A DNA stretch of 64,000 nt from Caldithrix sp. (GTDB lineage Bacteria; KSB1; UBA2214; DYKH01), in contig DYKH01000010.1 of NCBI GenBank assembly GCA_020722685.1, forward strand, positions 6,321 to 70,320. Reading direction: 5' to 3'. Shown here piece by piece: positions 1 through 8,745 of the stretch. Positions within the stretch are counted from its first letter, which is position 1. The number at the start of each line of letters is the position of its first letter. The notes under the pieces are model-generated. The model searched no databases, was not told the DNA's origin, and saw only the letters and a program-made list of their open reading frames with translations. Both the position numbers and the translations under genes were made by a program.

Positions 1-605
1 CTCTCGGCATAATCCGTGATTTTGAAATACCATTGTTCTAGGTCCCTTGAGGTCACTTCGCTTTCGCACCGTTCGCATCTCCCCTCGATGACCTGCTCAT
101 TGGCCAAAACCGTTTGGCACTGCGGACACCAGTTCACTGCCCCTTTCTTGCGATACGCCAGCTTGTTTTTGTACAACAAGAGGAAAAACCATTGCGTCCA
201 TTTATAGTACTCCGGTAGGCTGGTGTTGATTTCTGCATCCCAATCGTACATAGCCCCAATGGCCTTAAGCTGCTTACGGATGTACTCAATGTTCTTTCGC
301 GTGCTTTCCGCCGGATGCACGCCGACCTTGATGGCATAGTTTTCCGCCGGCAGGCCAAATGCATCATAGCCCATCGGCTCAAAGACATTGTATCCTTGCA
401 TTCGCTTGAATCTTGCCCACGTATCCGTTGGGCCATAATTGTACCAGTGTCCAATATGCAGTTTATCTCCGGAAGGATATATAAACATTACCAAGCAATA
501 AAGTTTCTTTTCCGCTTTGGTCAAATCCACTTTGTAGAGCTTGGTCTCCTCCCAAATTTTTTGCCACTTTTGCTCAATTTGCTTAAAGTCATATTCAGCG
601 ATCAT
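1..605 (-). CDS. leuS: Leucyl-tRNA synthetase, N-terminal part (runs off the window)
   Basis: Charges tRNA-Leu with leucine in the cytoplasm; class I aminoacyl-tRNA synthetase. Translating the complement from the ATG at 603-605 gives [18 protein letters not shown], the usual LeuRS opening. The HIGH signature follows at residues 50-53 ([17 protein letters not shown]). A Cys-x-x-Cys knuckle (WCPQCQ, near residue 158) is paired with CERC further on, as in the zinc domain of bacterial LeuRS. The frame stays open to base 1, so about 200 residues are present and the KMSKS and anticodon-binding parts lie outside the window. The next gene upstream is tRNA-Pro, about 195 bp away; that gap shows no recognisable signal. 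Identification is very secure. Confidence 0.96.
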   Translation of the reverse strand, partial: MIAEYDFKQIEQKWQKIWEETKLYKVDLTKAEKKLYCLVMFIYPSGDKLHIGHWYNYGPTDTWARFKRMQGYNVFEPMGYDAFGLPAENYAIKVGVHPAESTRKNIEYIRKQLKAIGAMYDWDAEINTSLPEYYKWTQWFFLLLYKNKLAYRKKGAVNWCPQCQTVLANEQVIEGRCERCESEVTSRDLEQWYFKITDYAE

Positions 606-799
606 TGCAGTTTTCCCTTTAGAATAAAAGCTGCGAGATAGAAGAAATTCAGATGTTATAAGTCGTCAGTGCAGAGATTACCGCACAAGGAAAGGAAAGC
701 CTCAATCAGCCCACGATGCTGTCGAGGCATTGGATAGGAGCAACTTTGAAGATTTTAAAGCGGGCTTATACATTGAAGGTTTCTAAATGTCAGAACTTG

Positions 800-874
800 T
801 CGGGGCGAGTGGATTTGAACCACCGACCTCCTGCTCCCGAAGCAGGCGCGCTAGCCGGACTGCGCTACGCCCCG
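800..874 (-). tRNA. tRNA-Pro (anticodon CGG)
   Basis: The complement folds into a full cloverleaf. The acceptor stem CGGGGCG pairs with CGCCCCG, the D-arm contains GCGCAG...CTAGCGC, and the anticodon stem CCTGC/GCAGG encloses the loop TTCGGGA (CGG, proline). The T-arm is GGTGG-TTCAAAT-CCACT. The discriminator base is A at 800. CCA is not encoded: the next bases read CA rather than CCA. Confidence 0.95.
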
Positions 875-886
875 TGATTTCGTGCT

Positions 887-1651
887 TTACTTTAGATGTG
901 CGTTATCACGCATAATGGTACTAAGGTGTTTGCGTTTTTTCTGCAAGCCCAATGAATAACGTGCTAAAAGCCAAAGGAACCTCCATGAATCCGAGAACAA
1001 ACGGATGGAACTTTTTTCATCGCCGTATACTGTGCTAATAGGCACTTCTTTAAAGCGAAATCCGTCATTGCTGAATCTTAGAATGATCTCCGATTCTATT
1101 TGAAAACCATTGGAAACGTACGAATCGACATTGATACACGAGACACGTATTGCCCGAAAGCCGCATTGACTATCATGAATCCTCGCACCCTTGCACTGTA
1201 ATGATAGGATCACAGACGTCAATCCGTTACTCAGGCGACGAAGCCAAGGCATGCAACTTTCGCGATTCAATCGATTACCAATGACGATGTCAGCCTGATC
1301 CCGGCTTATTTCTGCAAGAAATCGCGGAATATACTTTGCTTGATGCTGTCCATCCGCATCCAAGGCAATCACCCAATCATAGCAATGAGCTTTGGCATAA
1401 CGGAAAGCCGACATCAAGGCTGCCCCTTTCCCAGAATTCTTAGCAAGGGTGATCACCTTAACGCCGAGCCGACTCGCAACCTCTCCTGTTTCGTCGGGAG
1501 ATCCATCGTCAACGACGAGTACGTGCTCTCTTGGCACATAGCAAAATATATCAAAGAGCAAATTCTGTAGAAATCTACCTTCGTTATAGGCGGGTATAAC
1601 TATTAGCACTCTCTTGATGTCAGAGTATGTATCCCACCCACCCTTACTCAT
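887..1651 (-). CDS. Family 2 glycosyltransferase, polyprenyl-phosphate sugar synthase-like
   Basis: A 254-residue cytoplasmic GT-A glycosyltransferase similar to dolichyl/undecaprenyl-phosphate mannose or glucose synthases, which transfer a sugar from an NDP donor to a lipid phosphate. The nucleotide-binding start is VLIVIPAYNEG (residues 15-25), followed by VVDDGSPDETG (46-56) and the metal-binding DAD of ALDADGQHQ (97-104). The later GFQIESEIILRF stretch is typical of the DPM1-like branch. No C-terminal membrane anchor is visible, unlike the DPMS-with-tail forms. The ATG at 1651 has no clear Shine-Dalgarno. The gene ends 12 bp before tRNA-Pro and is probably monocistronic. The sugar and acceptor cannot be read from the sequence. 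Confidence 0.85.
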   Translation of the reverse strand: MSKGGWDTYSDIKRVLIVIPAYNEGRFLQNLLFDIFCYVPREHVLVVDDGSPDETGEVASRLGVKVITLAKNSGKGAALMSAFRYAKAHCYDWVIALDADGQHQAKYIPRFLAEISRDQADIVIGNRLNRESCMPWLRRLSNGLTSVILSLQCKGARIHDSQCGFRAIRVSCINVDSYVSNGFQIESEIILRFSNDGFRFKEVPISTVYGDEKSSIRLFSDSWRFLWLLARYSLGLQKKRKHLSTIMRDNAHLK

Positions 1652-1749
1652 GAAACCGAACGCCCGAATGTATTAAAATTGCGTGATTTTTGCAAGCTCT
1701 TTTTCCCTGTGTTTGTAAGACGTCACGAACTGGTTGTAACGAAACTTTA

Positions 1750-1785
1750 CAGACCTCAAAGTTTTCGCAGACCTTTAAGGTTTGG
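1750..1785. repeat. Two tandem copies of a degenerate 18-bp unit
   Basis: CAGACCTCAAAGTTTTCG is followed directly by CAGACCTTTAAGGTTTGG, matching at 14 of 18 positions. The second copy contains the small palindrome ACCTTTAAGGT. The repeat lies in the 207-bp gap between the parvulin gene and the GT2 gene. It is probably a remnant of an intergenic repeat; no function is assigned. Confidence 0.4.
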
Positions 1786-1858
1786 CGCCAAATGCCGCCA
1801 TCGGAAAAAATTACGAGCCTTTTTAGTTAGCGAAGTCAGTGCTTCACGCTGCAAATAC

Positions 1859-2401
1859 TCACTTGAGTCGCTTGAAAATATTAAAGCCGAATCTTGTTTC
1901 CACGATGCCGCTGACTTCGTTCACCTTCAACGCCTCGATGGCCGCCTCGACCTTAGGATCGAAATCGCCTTTGTTGAAATAGCCCAAGTCTCCGCCCTTG
2001 GCAGCGTTCGGCAAAATGGACTTGCTTTTTGCCACTTCCTGAAAGTCCTTCCCGCTTTTAATCAGTTGCAACACTTGTTCGGCTTCTTCCCGCGTTTTAA
2101 CCAAAATATGCAGCGCGCGCATCTGACCTTCGATCGAGGACGGTTGCGTTGCAGTAAGCGATCCTTTCCATAGCCAGCCGGTTATTTGCACTTTGACCCA
2201 CTTGTCCTGCTCGACCAGAACAGTCGTTTCAACTCCTTGCAAAACCGTACCGATTTTCTTTCCGCTCGGTGCGGAGCGAATGTTCTCTTCGGGTACGTTG
2301 ACGTACAATCTTCCCGTTGCACTTTGTCCAAACGAAATCGCTGCGGTTGTAAGGATGAAGATTCCCAGTGCTTTGCTGATTCGTGTCCATCCGTTGCTCA
2401 T
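1859..2401 (-). CDS. Exported SH3-parvulin protein
   Basis: A 180-residue envelope protein. Residues 1-28 form a signal peptide (IFILTTAAISFGQS). Residues about 31-85 look like a bacterial SH3 domain (RLYVNVPEENIRSAPSG, ending GWLWKGSL). Residues about 92-180 form a minimal parvulin-type peptidyl-prolyl isomerase domain: MRALHILVKTREEAEQVL, GGDLGYF at 137-143, and a closing VETRFGFNIFKRLK. The start is supported by a perfect AAGGAGG nine bases upstream of the ATG. Parvulin domains catalyse cis-trans isomerisation of prolyl bonds and assist folding of exported proteins; the SH3 part may bind peptidoglycan or peptides. It is much shorter than SurA or PrsA, having no chaperone N-domain, and it stands alone with no operon partner. 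Confidence 0.8.
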   Translation of the reverse strand: MSNGWTRISKALGIFILTTAAISFGQSATGRLYVNVPEENIRSAPSGKKIGTVLQGVETTVLVEQDKWVKVQITGWLWKGSLTATQPSSIEGQMRALHILVKTREEAEQVLQLIKSGKDFQEVAKSKSILPNAAKGGDLGYFNKGDFDPKVEAAIEALKVNEVSGIVETRFGFNIFKRLK

Positions 2402-2723
2402 GAAGTGAAGCCTCCTTGATATAGTTGCACAAAAAATACTGAGTTCATGTTGTACTGGAAGAATATAGAATTACTCGCGCGAGTAAGCTGCGCCCACAAA
2501 GCCTTTTAAACCACGAGTGGCAGTTGATAAACGCCAATGGCCAAATTCGCAGGAATTTGCATTCATTAGCCCCTCTTGCTCTATACCCAAGCTGGAACGC
2601 TGACAAGGTTTGGAACCCTGTGAGAGTTATGCCATCAAAGTCATGCCTTCGAAATTGCGTTCATGAGTGGTTGCTTTTCTTTACTCGAAAAAACGAAGAA
2701 TTGTCTTATGATCTACCCAAAAC
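2402..2723. other. Intergenic gap with degenerate palindromic repeats
   Basis: This 322-bp gap has no credible gene. It holds one degenerate palindromic element (2508-2572) and an imperfect palindrome at 2602-2621 (GACAAGGTTTGG, then AACCCTGT). The promoter of the SH3-parvulin gene must be near 2420-2500, but no convincing -35/-10 pair could be picked. Confidence 0.5.
2508..2572. repeat. Degenerate palindromic intergenic repeat, family 1 copy A
   Basis: The left arm reads AAACCACGAGTGG...GATAAACGCCAATGG. The complement of the right arm reads GGGCTAATGAATGCAAATTC. The arrangement matches copies at 8422-8493 and 10201-10265, where the arms are closer to AAACCGCGAATG(A/G)ACGC. This is the most decayed of the three copies. 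Confidence 0.5.
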
Positions 2724-4430
2724 TTACAGTGCCTTAATTCGGAATCCCAGTATTTCCGGATCATTATTGAAAATCCAGCCAACGGCCTCGCCGATCTCGA
2801 TGGTATCATTCAAATAGGTGCCACGACCATAGGCAGCGGAACCGTGGTCGACAAAGCAGGTGCGCGACCGCTGCATGGCCTTGAAGCGTTCTTGCCAAAT
2901 CTTCATATTTGCAACCCGCAGATCAACCCATCCTTTTTTCGCCCATTTATCCAAATTCTGCGGATTCGCATCCAGCTCATATACACCCCGATACTCGGGG
3001 ATGTTTATTTTCGGACCGCGCAAGAGCGTTTTGCCGTTCGAGAGTAGAATCGGCACTCCTATGGAAACGATAATATGCCGGATCGGATGCCGGATGACGT
3101 GGTTCTCCAATACGCTGGAAATCTCTCTCGCATCCGTTTGGATGACATTGTTCAACGTCTTGTATTTCGCTTTCAGGAGGTGAGCCTCATAAAGCAGCTT
3201 GGAAAGCTCGGGAGGTCCTAATTGTCCGAGCGCAATACTATGCGAGTTGGTTTTTTCTTCCAGCAGCCGCATTTCCTCCAGAACGGGCGCGCGCAAGATT
3301 CCAGCGCGGTAGCTGGGATCCATCACGGCTCCGTCAATGGCAGCGATGACATCCTTGCCGGTGTTGCTGCCGGCGATTTCCAGCACCACGTTTTGCGCAA
3401 TTTCTTCGGGAGTAATAAATTCCATCTGATACATGGTGGTGATCGCTTCAAACTCGCCGCGGGTAAAAAAGCCGTTTTCTCCCGTGTCAACGCCGACCAT
3501 TTTTAACTCGTCTGTCTGCGCATAGCCGACATCGGGGGCGATGTTGAGCGTTTCCCCTAACTCTAACCTTTTTGCATGAAAGATCGGCACCGGCTTGCCG
3601 TTCTTGCGTATGACGCGATAATCCACTTTTTTGTATCCAATGAGCGCCGCCGGCTTGATTTCTTTGACGATCGGGGATTCCGGAGTCCGCGCCATGAGAA
3701 ATAGCAAGCCGGTATGGGCAAAGGCAACCGCGGTTTTGGACATCAGCTTGGCGCTGGGCTTGTCCTCACTGTGCGTGTAAGGAATGTTCAGCCCCATCCC
3801 CCCTGTTCCGGTCGTGCCGATTTTGAGATAGATTCGTGTGCCGACCTTGATCATGGCATCATGCAAAAGCTGAATATGGCGAATCAGTTGGGGAATGGAC
3901 TGGCTGACCAAGAGGCCGTTTATCTTTTGCGCCATTTCCCAAGGCAGATGAATGCCATCTTTGGCGGCGTTTGTCCCCTCGCTCGCCAGATGCAGAAAAT
4001 TGCCGATCTCTATGGAGCTGATATGGACATCCTGGTAGCTGATGGCCGTAGCTGTATTGATAGCATCGACTATGATATCCGGCTTGAATTTGTAAACGAG
4101 ATCGACCAATAAGGATCGGCCATAAGAAGCTGACTTTTCCCCAAAGACGTCTTCGAACAAGCTATACAACTGAGAGGGATTTTCGATGATTTCTTTTCGG
4201 GTCTTTTCGGCAAATTCGGACCGCAGAAAAATATCGCCCCAAGTGCCGTCAAAGGTGACGCTGGGAAACTCTTTGCGCAGCTTATTGAGGGCTTCACGAA
4301 CTTCTCTTTGATACAGCGAAACGATGACGATCAGACTGGGCTTCAAATCCTTGGCTATCTGCCGGGCTATTTGAAAGCCTACCAATCCGGCGCCACCCAG
4401 GATCATCACCTTATCCGCCAGTTTTTTCAT
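2724..4430 (-). CDS. Rossmann-fold NAD(P)-dependent oxidoreductase of unassigned function
   Basis: A 568-residue cytoplasmic protein. The N-terminus is a clear dinucleotide-binding fold (KVMILGGAGLVGFQIARQI, residues 7-25), followed by a 'DIIVDAINTATAISYQ' strand-loop and 'LKIGTTGTGGMGLNIPYTH'. This is the pattern of extended SDR or saccharopine-dehydrogenase-like enzymes, but much longer than an ordinary SDR. The roughly 300-residue C-terminal half is not recognised. The start has AAGGA nine bases upstream. Its stop is far from any 3' neighbour. Its start is 12 bp downstream of the ispG stop, so the two are probably co-transcribed. Substrate and pathway cannot be deduced; a link to isoprenoid metabolism is only positional. 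Confidence 0.7.
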   Translation of the reverse strand: MKKLADKVMILGGAGLVGFQIARQIAKDLKPSLIVIVSLYQREVREALNKLRKEFPSVTFDGTWGDIFLRSEFAEKTRKEIIENPSQLYSLFEDVFGEKSASYGRSLLVDLVYKFKPDIIVDAINTATAISYQDVHISSIEIGNFLHLASEGTNAAKDGIHLPWEMAQKINGLLVSQSIPQLIRHIQLLHDAMIKVGTRIYLKIGTTGTGGMGLNIPYTHSEDKPSAKLMSKTAVAFAHTGLLFLMARTPESPIVKEIKPAALIGYKKVDYRVIRKNGKPVPIFHAKRLELGETLNIAPDVGYAQTDELKMVGVDTGENGFFTRGEFEAITTMYQMEFITPEEIAQNVVLEIAGSNTGKDVIAAIDGAVMDPSYRAGILRAPVLEEMRLLEEKTNSHSIALGQLGPPELSKLLYEAHLLKAKYKTLNNVIQTDAREISSVLENHVIRHPIRHIIVSIGVPILLSNGKTLLRGPKINIPEYRGVYELDANPQNLDKWAKKGWVDLRVANMKIWQERFKAMQRSRTCFVDHGSAAYGRGTYLNDTIEIGEAVGWIFNNDPEILGFRIKAL

Positions 4431-4442
4431 ACAGCCATTTCC

Positions 4443-5507
4443 TTATGCTTTATCGGATTTCTGCCAGCTCATGATTTCCAGCAAAAGCTCATCGACAATC
4501 TTGTCTTCCGGGATTCTACGAATGACTTGACCTCTTTTGAACAATGTCGCGCCGTTCTTACCGCAAGCAACGCCGATGTCGGCATGCTTGGCCTCACCCG
4601 GTCCATTCACCGGACAACCCATGACCGCGACGGTTATCGGTTTGTCAATATTGGTCAATCGCCTTTCGACCTCGTTGGCGATGGAAACCAGATCCACCTC
4701 GGTCCGTCCGCAGGTGGGACAAGAAATGAGGGTAACACCTTTGGAAGCGAGGCCAAGGCTTTTTAGGATTTGGAAGCCGGCCACAACTTCTTCAACCGGA
4801 TCACCGGTGAGAGAGACCCGCAGTGTATCGCCAATGCCCTCATTCAGCAAAATTCCTAAAGCAACGGCGGATCTAATGGTCCCTGTTCTAACCGTTCCGG
4901 CTTCTGTCACTCCAATATGGAGCGGAACGTCGGTTTGTCGCGAAGCTTCGCGATAAGCCTGCACGGTATTCATTACATCCGAGGATTTCAGGGAAAGAAC
5001 CAAATCCTCAGCCCCAAATTCCCGACAGGCCTCGACATTCCGCAGCGCGCTTTTCACCAAAGCGGCTACGGAAGGCCCTCCCTCCTCATCCAAAATCTCT
5101 TTCTCAATAGAACCGGAATTGACACCCACCCGAATAGGGATTCTATAGGCAACCGCCTTCTTGACGACTTCGCGGAGCTTTTCCTTACCACCAATGTTGC
5201 CCGGATTGATGCGAATCTTGTCCGCCCCGGCATCCATGGAACCTAAGGCCAAGCGATGGTCAAAGTGAATATCTGCTACCAGGGGGACGGAAACCTGCTT
5301 TTTGATATCCGCAAATGCTTGAACGGCGGCGGTGTTTGGCACAGCAAGACGAACGATATGACAACCAGCTTCCTGAAGCCTATTGATTTGCGCGACGGTG
5401 GCAGTGACATCCGTCGTCTTGGTATTGGTCATGGATTGGATCGAGACAGGCGCGCCACCGCCGATGGTCACGTTTCCGACCCGTACCACTTTTGTTGTCT
5501 GCGACAT
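4443..5507 (-). CDS. ispG: 4-hydroxy-3-methylbut-2-enyl-diphosphate synthase (IspG/GcpE)
   Basis: The sixth MEP-pathway enzyme, reducing 2-C-methylerythritol 2,4-cyclodiphosphate to HMBPP with a [4Fe-4S] cluster. At 354 residues it is the compact bacterial form without the inserted domain of plants and Chlamydia. Seen: VGNVTIGGGAPVSIQSMTNT near the N-terminus, the TIM-barrel strands LVADIHFD and KIRINPGNIG, and the cluster ligands Cys263 and Cys266 (ISCPTCGRTEVDL). Cys298 follows with the conserved glutamate in VMGCPVNGPGEAKHADIG. The ATG at 5507 lacks a clear ribosome-binding site, but the next Met lies past conserved sequence. Neighbour downstream is the unassigned oxidoreductase, 12 bp away. 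Identification is secure. Confidence 0.97.
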   Translation of the reverse strand: MSQTTKVVRVGNVTIGGGAPVSIQSMTNTKTTDVTATVAQINRLQEAGCHIVRLAVPNTAAVQAFADIKKQVSVPLVADIHFDHRLALGSMDAGADKIRINPGNIGGKEKLREVVKKAVAYRIPIRVGVNSGSIEKEILDEEGGPSVAALVKSALRNVEACREFGAEDLVLSLKSSDVMNTVQAYREASRQTDVPLHIGVTEAGTVRTGTIRSAVALGILLNEGIGDTLRVSLTGDPVEEVVAGFQILKSLGLASKGVTLISCPTCGRTEVDLVSIANEVERRLTNIDKPITVAVMGCPVNGPGEAKHADIGVACGKNGATLFKRGQVIRRIPEDKIVDELLLEIMSWQKSDKA

Positions 5508-5662
5508 GAATGAGAGTAAATATGACTAGCGTGGCAACAAGATAACCACGCAGAAAGAAATGATTGTTTGTGCCGGAAATGTTAATTATTTCTGGCTATA
5601 AAAGCAAGGCTTTTCTGGCAGGTCTGTTTTCTCCGCATTTCTTATCAGGTCAGCCTAAAGAC

Positions 5663-5717
5663 AAAAAAAGGGCGATGTTAGAGCTGAGATCTTTGATCAT
5701 CTCTAACGCTGCCCTTT
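5663..5717 (-). terminator. Rho-independent terminator after the Smr gene
   Basis: On the minus strand a long stem (AAAGGGCAGCGTTAGAG pairing with CTCTAACATCGCCCTTT, a one- or two-base mismatch inside) is followed by a run of seven T. It starts 24 bp after the stop of the Smr gene and ends transcription of the two-gene unit above it. Confidence 0.85.
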
Positions 5718-5740
5718 GGAAGTCAAAAAATAGGTGACCG

Positions 5741-6091
5741 CTACTTTAAGATCACAATCGTCGCTCCCCATCCCCCATTTTCCGGCGGAGCATCCCCATA
5801 GGCTTTGACGAATGCGTTCCCTTTGAGCGTCTTGTGAGTCAGGTACTTTAACTTGCTCTTTCCTTTTCCGTGTGCAATGCGCAAGCGCTTCAAGCCCAGC
5901 AATGCGGCATTGGAAAGGAATTCTTCGATCATTTCCGGAATGATCTCCGGCGGTGTGCCGTGCAAGTCCAACTCATCGGTGACACGGATGAACTCGGGGA
6001 TTCCGTCATCATCCTGCAAATCGTTTTGCTCATCAAATTCCACGCTCGGATTCCAGTAATCAATCGACGAGGCCGCAATCCATTGAATCAT
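5741..6091 (-). CDS. Smr domain protein
   Basis: A 116-residue cytoplasmic protein whose C-terminal two-thirds is an Smr domain, the small MutS-related module found at the end of MutS2. It shows both signatures, LDLHG (residues about 43-47) and HGKG (about 74-77), plus the closing GGWGATIVILK. Stand-alone Smr proteins have been linked to nuclease or branched-DNA/RNA binding activity. About 40 acidic N-terminal residues precede the domain. The start has GGGGAGAG close upstream. It follows the small exported protein by 10 bp, so the pair is an operon, and a strong terminator lies just downstream. Confidence 0.88.
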   Translation of the reverse strand: MIQWIAASSIDYWNPSVEFDEQNDLQDDDGIPEFIRVTDELDLHGTPPEIIPEMIEEFLSNAALLGLKRLRIAHGKGKSKLKYLTHKTLKGNAFVKAYGDAPPENGGWGATIVILK

Positions 6092-6101
6092 GCTCTCTCC
6101 C

Positions 6102-6551
6102 CTACTTGCTGTCCAACATAGCCCAGAGCATGAGGCCGCTCAAGCTGCCGATGATGGCGGCGACTTTGTAGCGTCCGTTCTCGCTCTTTTCGTTCTCTAT
6201 TTGAACCTGCTGGTTTGTCTTTTTGCGCTGCAAATAGGCGTGGGCTTCCTTTTCATTACGCAAACGGACTTTGCCGTAATTCAAAGCGTTCTCATCGTAT
6301 TTGTCTCGCGGGTAGACGATTTTCTTTTGCTCGTCGACGACCGCAAGAAGGATTTTCTTCGATACCTTGATCCATTCGTATTGATCCGGCGCCTTCGAAA
6401 CACGAAATTCGATATAATCGTCTGCGATAAGCGAAAGCTGGCCGGGGATTTGTTGTTTATTCGCCAGCACCAAAGTATCCGCATGCAAGGCCGGCGCAGC
6501 GCCGAGAACCAATAAAACACCAAGGCTGAGGATAAACAGTTTTGTCAACAT
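6102..6551 (-). CDS. Small exported protein of unknown function
   Basis: A 149-residue protein, not recognised. Residues 1-25 are a signal peptide ending ALHADTL. The next ~60 residues (LANKQQIPGQLSLIADDYIEFRV) resemble a small beta-barrel of the Sm/SH3-like kind often seen in exported hypothetical proteins. A charged helix follows (EKEAHAYLQRKKTNQQ). The C-terminus has a short hydrophobic stretch (VAAIIGSLSGLMLWAML) that could anchor it in the inner membrane. The ATG is preceded by GGGAG. It is the first gene of a two-gene unit with the Smr protein. Confidence 0.6.
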   Translation of the reverse strand: MLTKLFILSLGVLLVLGAAPALHADTLVLANKQQIPGQLSLIADDYIEFRVSKAPDQYEWIKVSKKILLAVVDEQKKIVYPRDKYDENALNYGKVRLRNEKEAHAYLQRKKTNQQVQIENEKSENGRYKVAAIIGSLSGLMLWAMLDSK

Positions 6552-7000
6552 TTCACACTCCCAAAAAAATCTTCCACACCGTTTGGCGGTTAATCCGCAA
6601 ATGACGTGCCACCCACAGATGAGTTTTGCCGTTGGTATGGCTGTCTTTTTCCCATCCTAAGCCGTCTCGCAACTATCAAAAAAACATCCGCAAGAAGGGA
6701 ACACAGCTTACCACTCGGTTAGGCTTTTACCGCTCAGCAAATCGGGAGTGTGATGAATGAAGGTCAAAGAACAAAACAGTATTACAATCTTGACTGGCAA
6801 GCGAAGCATCATTCATCGGATGCCGCGCGTCATAAAACATCCAACGCATACCTACAAGGGCAATGTCTTCTCGGATGTACAAAGATGTTTCCAACGTGAC
6901 AGCGTTTTTGCTGTCTTAACTGCATGCTAAACCCAAAGCGGATATGGCGCTCCTGCGTCGTCCCGCAAATAGCGGACCAAAGCCAGCCGATCAAACACGA
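6552..7000. other. Intergenic gap between kbl and the exported-protein/smr unit
   Basis: This 449-bp gap has no intact gene. A short stretch at 6553-6664 resembles a helix-turn-helix remnant and is listed separately. The rest shows no repeat, hairpin or open frame that I would support. Confidence 0.5.
6553..6664 (-). pseudogene. Possible remnant of a Fis-type helix-turn-helix
   Basis: Between two in-frame stops the complement encodes about 35 residues ending THLWVARHLRINRQTVWKIF. This looks like the C-terminal Fis-type DNA-binding helix-turn-helix of NtrC-class regulators (compare the common pattern 'AARxLGINRxTLxRKL'). It has no start codon or upstream domains. Similarity over so short a span could be chance. 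Confidence 0.25.
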
Positions 7001-8188
7001 TTAGACTATGCCAAGCCGGCTGCCGACCTGCTGAAATGCGGAGATGGCTTTGTCCAAATGCTCCTTTTCATGCGCAGCGGAAATTTGCACTCGAATTCTG
7101 GCGGAACCTTTTGGCACCACCGGATAGCTGAAGCCAATGACATAGATACCCTCTTTCAAAAGCTCAGCGGCCATGGTGTGGGCAAGCTTTTCTTCATATA
7201 GCATAATCGGCACGATGGGATGAACGCCCGGCTTGATCTCAAAGCCATTTTCTGTCATTTTTTGCCGAAAGTAAGCGGTGTTTTGCTCCAGCTTGTCCCG
7301 CAGTGCAGTCGTTTCCGAAAGCATGTCCAGAACCGCGATGGTGGCGCCGACCACCACCGGAGCCAGGGTATTCGAAAAGAGATAGGGCCGGCTTTTCTGA
7401 CGTAGCCATTCGATCATTTCTTTTCTTCCCGAAGCGCAACCGCCGGAAGCACCCCCCAAGGCTTTGCCGAAAGTCGTCGTGATAATGTCGACTTTGCCTT
7501 CGACGCCACAATGCTCAATCGTTCCTCGTCCCGATTTGCCCATAAAGCCGGTGGCGTGGCTGTCATCGACCATGACGAGCGCATCGTATTTGTCAGCGAG
7601 TCGGCAAATTTCCTCCAGCTTGGCGATATCGCCATCCATGGAAAAAACACCGTCCGTAGCGATCAGCCGGTACTTGGTATTTGCCGATTCTTTCAGCTTT
7701 TCTTCCAGGTCCGCCATGTCGCTGTGCTGATAGATGAGCCGATTCGCCTTAGTCAGTCTAACTCCATCGATGATGGAGGCGTGATTGAGCGAATCCGTGA
7801 GGATGGCACAGTCTTTGTCGAGGAACGGCTCGAATACGCCGCCATTGGCGTCAAAACAGGCGGCATACAAGATGGTGTCGTCGGTTCTCAAAAACTGCGA
7901 GACTTTGTATTCCAATTGCTTGTGAAGCTCCTGTGTACCGCAAATGAACCTCACGGACGACATGCCATATCCCCATTCATCGAGGGCCCTGTGCGCTGCT
8001 TCAATGACCTTGGGATGGCTGGACAATCCAAGATAGTTGTTCGCACAAAAATTGAGGACCCGCTCCCCTCCTCTTACCTTGATGGTTGTTCCTTGCGGTC
8101 CCATGATAACGCGTTCTTCTTTATAAAGCGCGGCATCTCGCAGGGACTGCAATTGAGATGTCAAATCCGCTTTGAGTCTATCGTACAT
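7001..8188 (-). CDS. kbl: Glycine C-acetyltransferase (2-amino-3-ketobutyrate CoA ligase)
   Basis: A PLP enzyme that splits 2-amino-3-ketobutyrate with CoA into glycine and acetyl-CoA, the second step of threonine breakdown after Tdh. At 395 residues it matches the family length. Seen: the N-terminal [11 protein letters not shown], the [10 protein letters not shown] loop (residues 206-215) that stacks on PLP, and the Schiff-base lysine Lys242 in [14 protein letters not shown]. The frame is open upstream to 8308. The ATG at 8188 is preferred because GGTGGAG sits just upstream and the resulting N-terminus ([13 protein letters not shown]) matches E. coli Kbl. An ATG at 8200 is the alternative. 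tdh lies upstream on the same strand but 557 bp away. Confidence 0.95.
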   Translation of the reverse strand: MYDRLKADLTSQLQSLRDAALYKEERVIMGPQGTTIKVRGGERVLNFCANNYLGLSSHPKVIEAAHRALDEWGYGMSSVRFICGTQELHKQLEYKVSQFLRTDDTILYAACFDANGGVFEPFLDKDCAILTDSLNHASIIDGVRLTKANRLIYQHSDMADLEEKLKESANTKYRLIATDGVFSMDGDIAKLEEICRLADKYDALVMVDDSHATGFMGKSGRGTIEHCGVEGKVDIITTTFGKALGGASGGCASGRKEMIEWLRQKSRPYLFSNTLAPVVVGATIAVLDMLSETTALRDKLEQNTAYFRQKMTENGFEIKPGVHPIVPIMLYEEKLAHTMAAELLKEGIYVIGFSYPVVPKGSARIRVQISAAHEKEHLDKAISAFQQVGSRLGIV

Positions 8189-8357
8189 TTTCTCCACCAT
8201 ACATAGTTTTAACGATTTCTGAGCTTTGGTTCTGTTAGCGATACATCGGGCATATCTACTTAATGCGAACTTTTCATTAAGCATTAAAAGGCAAAATTCA
8301 AAAAGCAAAACGAGAAATGAAAATGCAATATTCGGCGAGCGTGGCCGTCCAATGAAC

Positions 8358-8378
8358 GGATGCTTTTTCAGAGCATCC
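8358..8378. other. Stem-loop between tdh and kbl
   Basis: GGATGCT and AGCATCC form a perfect 7-bp stem around a 7-base loop. There is no T-run on the minus strand after it, so it is not a classical terminator. It may stabilise the tdh 3' end or be incidental. Confidence 0.35.
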
Positions 8379-8421
8379 TTATGCCTTTAAGAGTGAAATT
8401 CGGCCTTTTTCGGCAAAGAGT

Positions 8422-8493
8422 TTAAACCGCTAATGAACGCGGATTGGCACGAATTTCTCAATTGGCGTTTATTAGCGTCCATTCGCGGTTTAA
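8422..8493. repeat. Palindromic intergenic repeat, family 1 copy B
   Basis: The left arm is AAACCGCTAATGAACGCGGA. The complement of the right arm is AAACCGCGAATGGACGCTAA. The arms pair over most of 30 bases around an AT-rich centre. It is the best preserved of three copies in this window and resembles the 'gcgttcattagcgtccattcgcgg' class of non-coding repeats seen in many environmental genomes. Confidence 0.7.
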
Positions 8494-8745
8494 AAGCCTT
8501 TTTGGTTGGGCTTGTCCACGTTAGGAGATTACATTCTTCCTTCTCTTCCATGTCCGGCGACGTCGGAATGCCATGGGCGTTTCTCACCGTGCTTTTTCCC
8601 TCAGTTGGCTGATCAGAATTTTGCATTTTGCCATTTGTTTTTGCAGTTTGATTCTTGCTCTTTTAGTTATTTCAGCTCCAATTGAACCATCCATGTCGTG
8701 CTTCTTCAAAGGTACTCAATATTGGGATGGACCTTATTTTGTAAA

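Larger units (their letters stand above)
8189..8745. other. Intergenic gap between tdh and kbl
   Basis: 557 bp without a gene. It holds a stem-loop (8358-8378) and family-1 palindromic repeat copy B (8422-8493). The kbl promoter is presumably in the right-hand AT-rich part near 8210-8340, but I cannot pick it with confidence. Confidence 0.5.
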
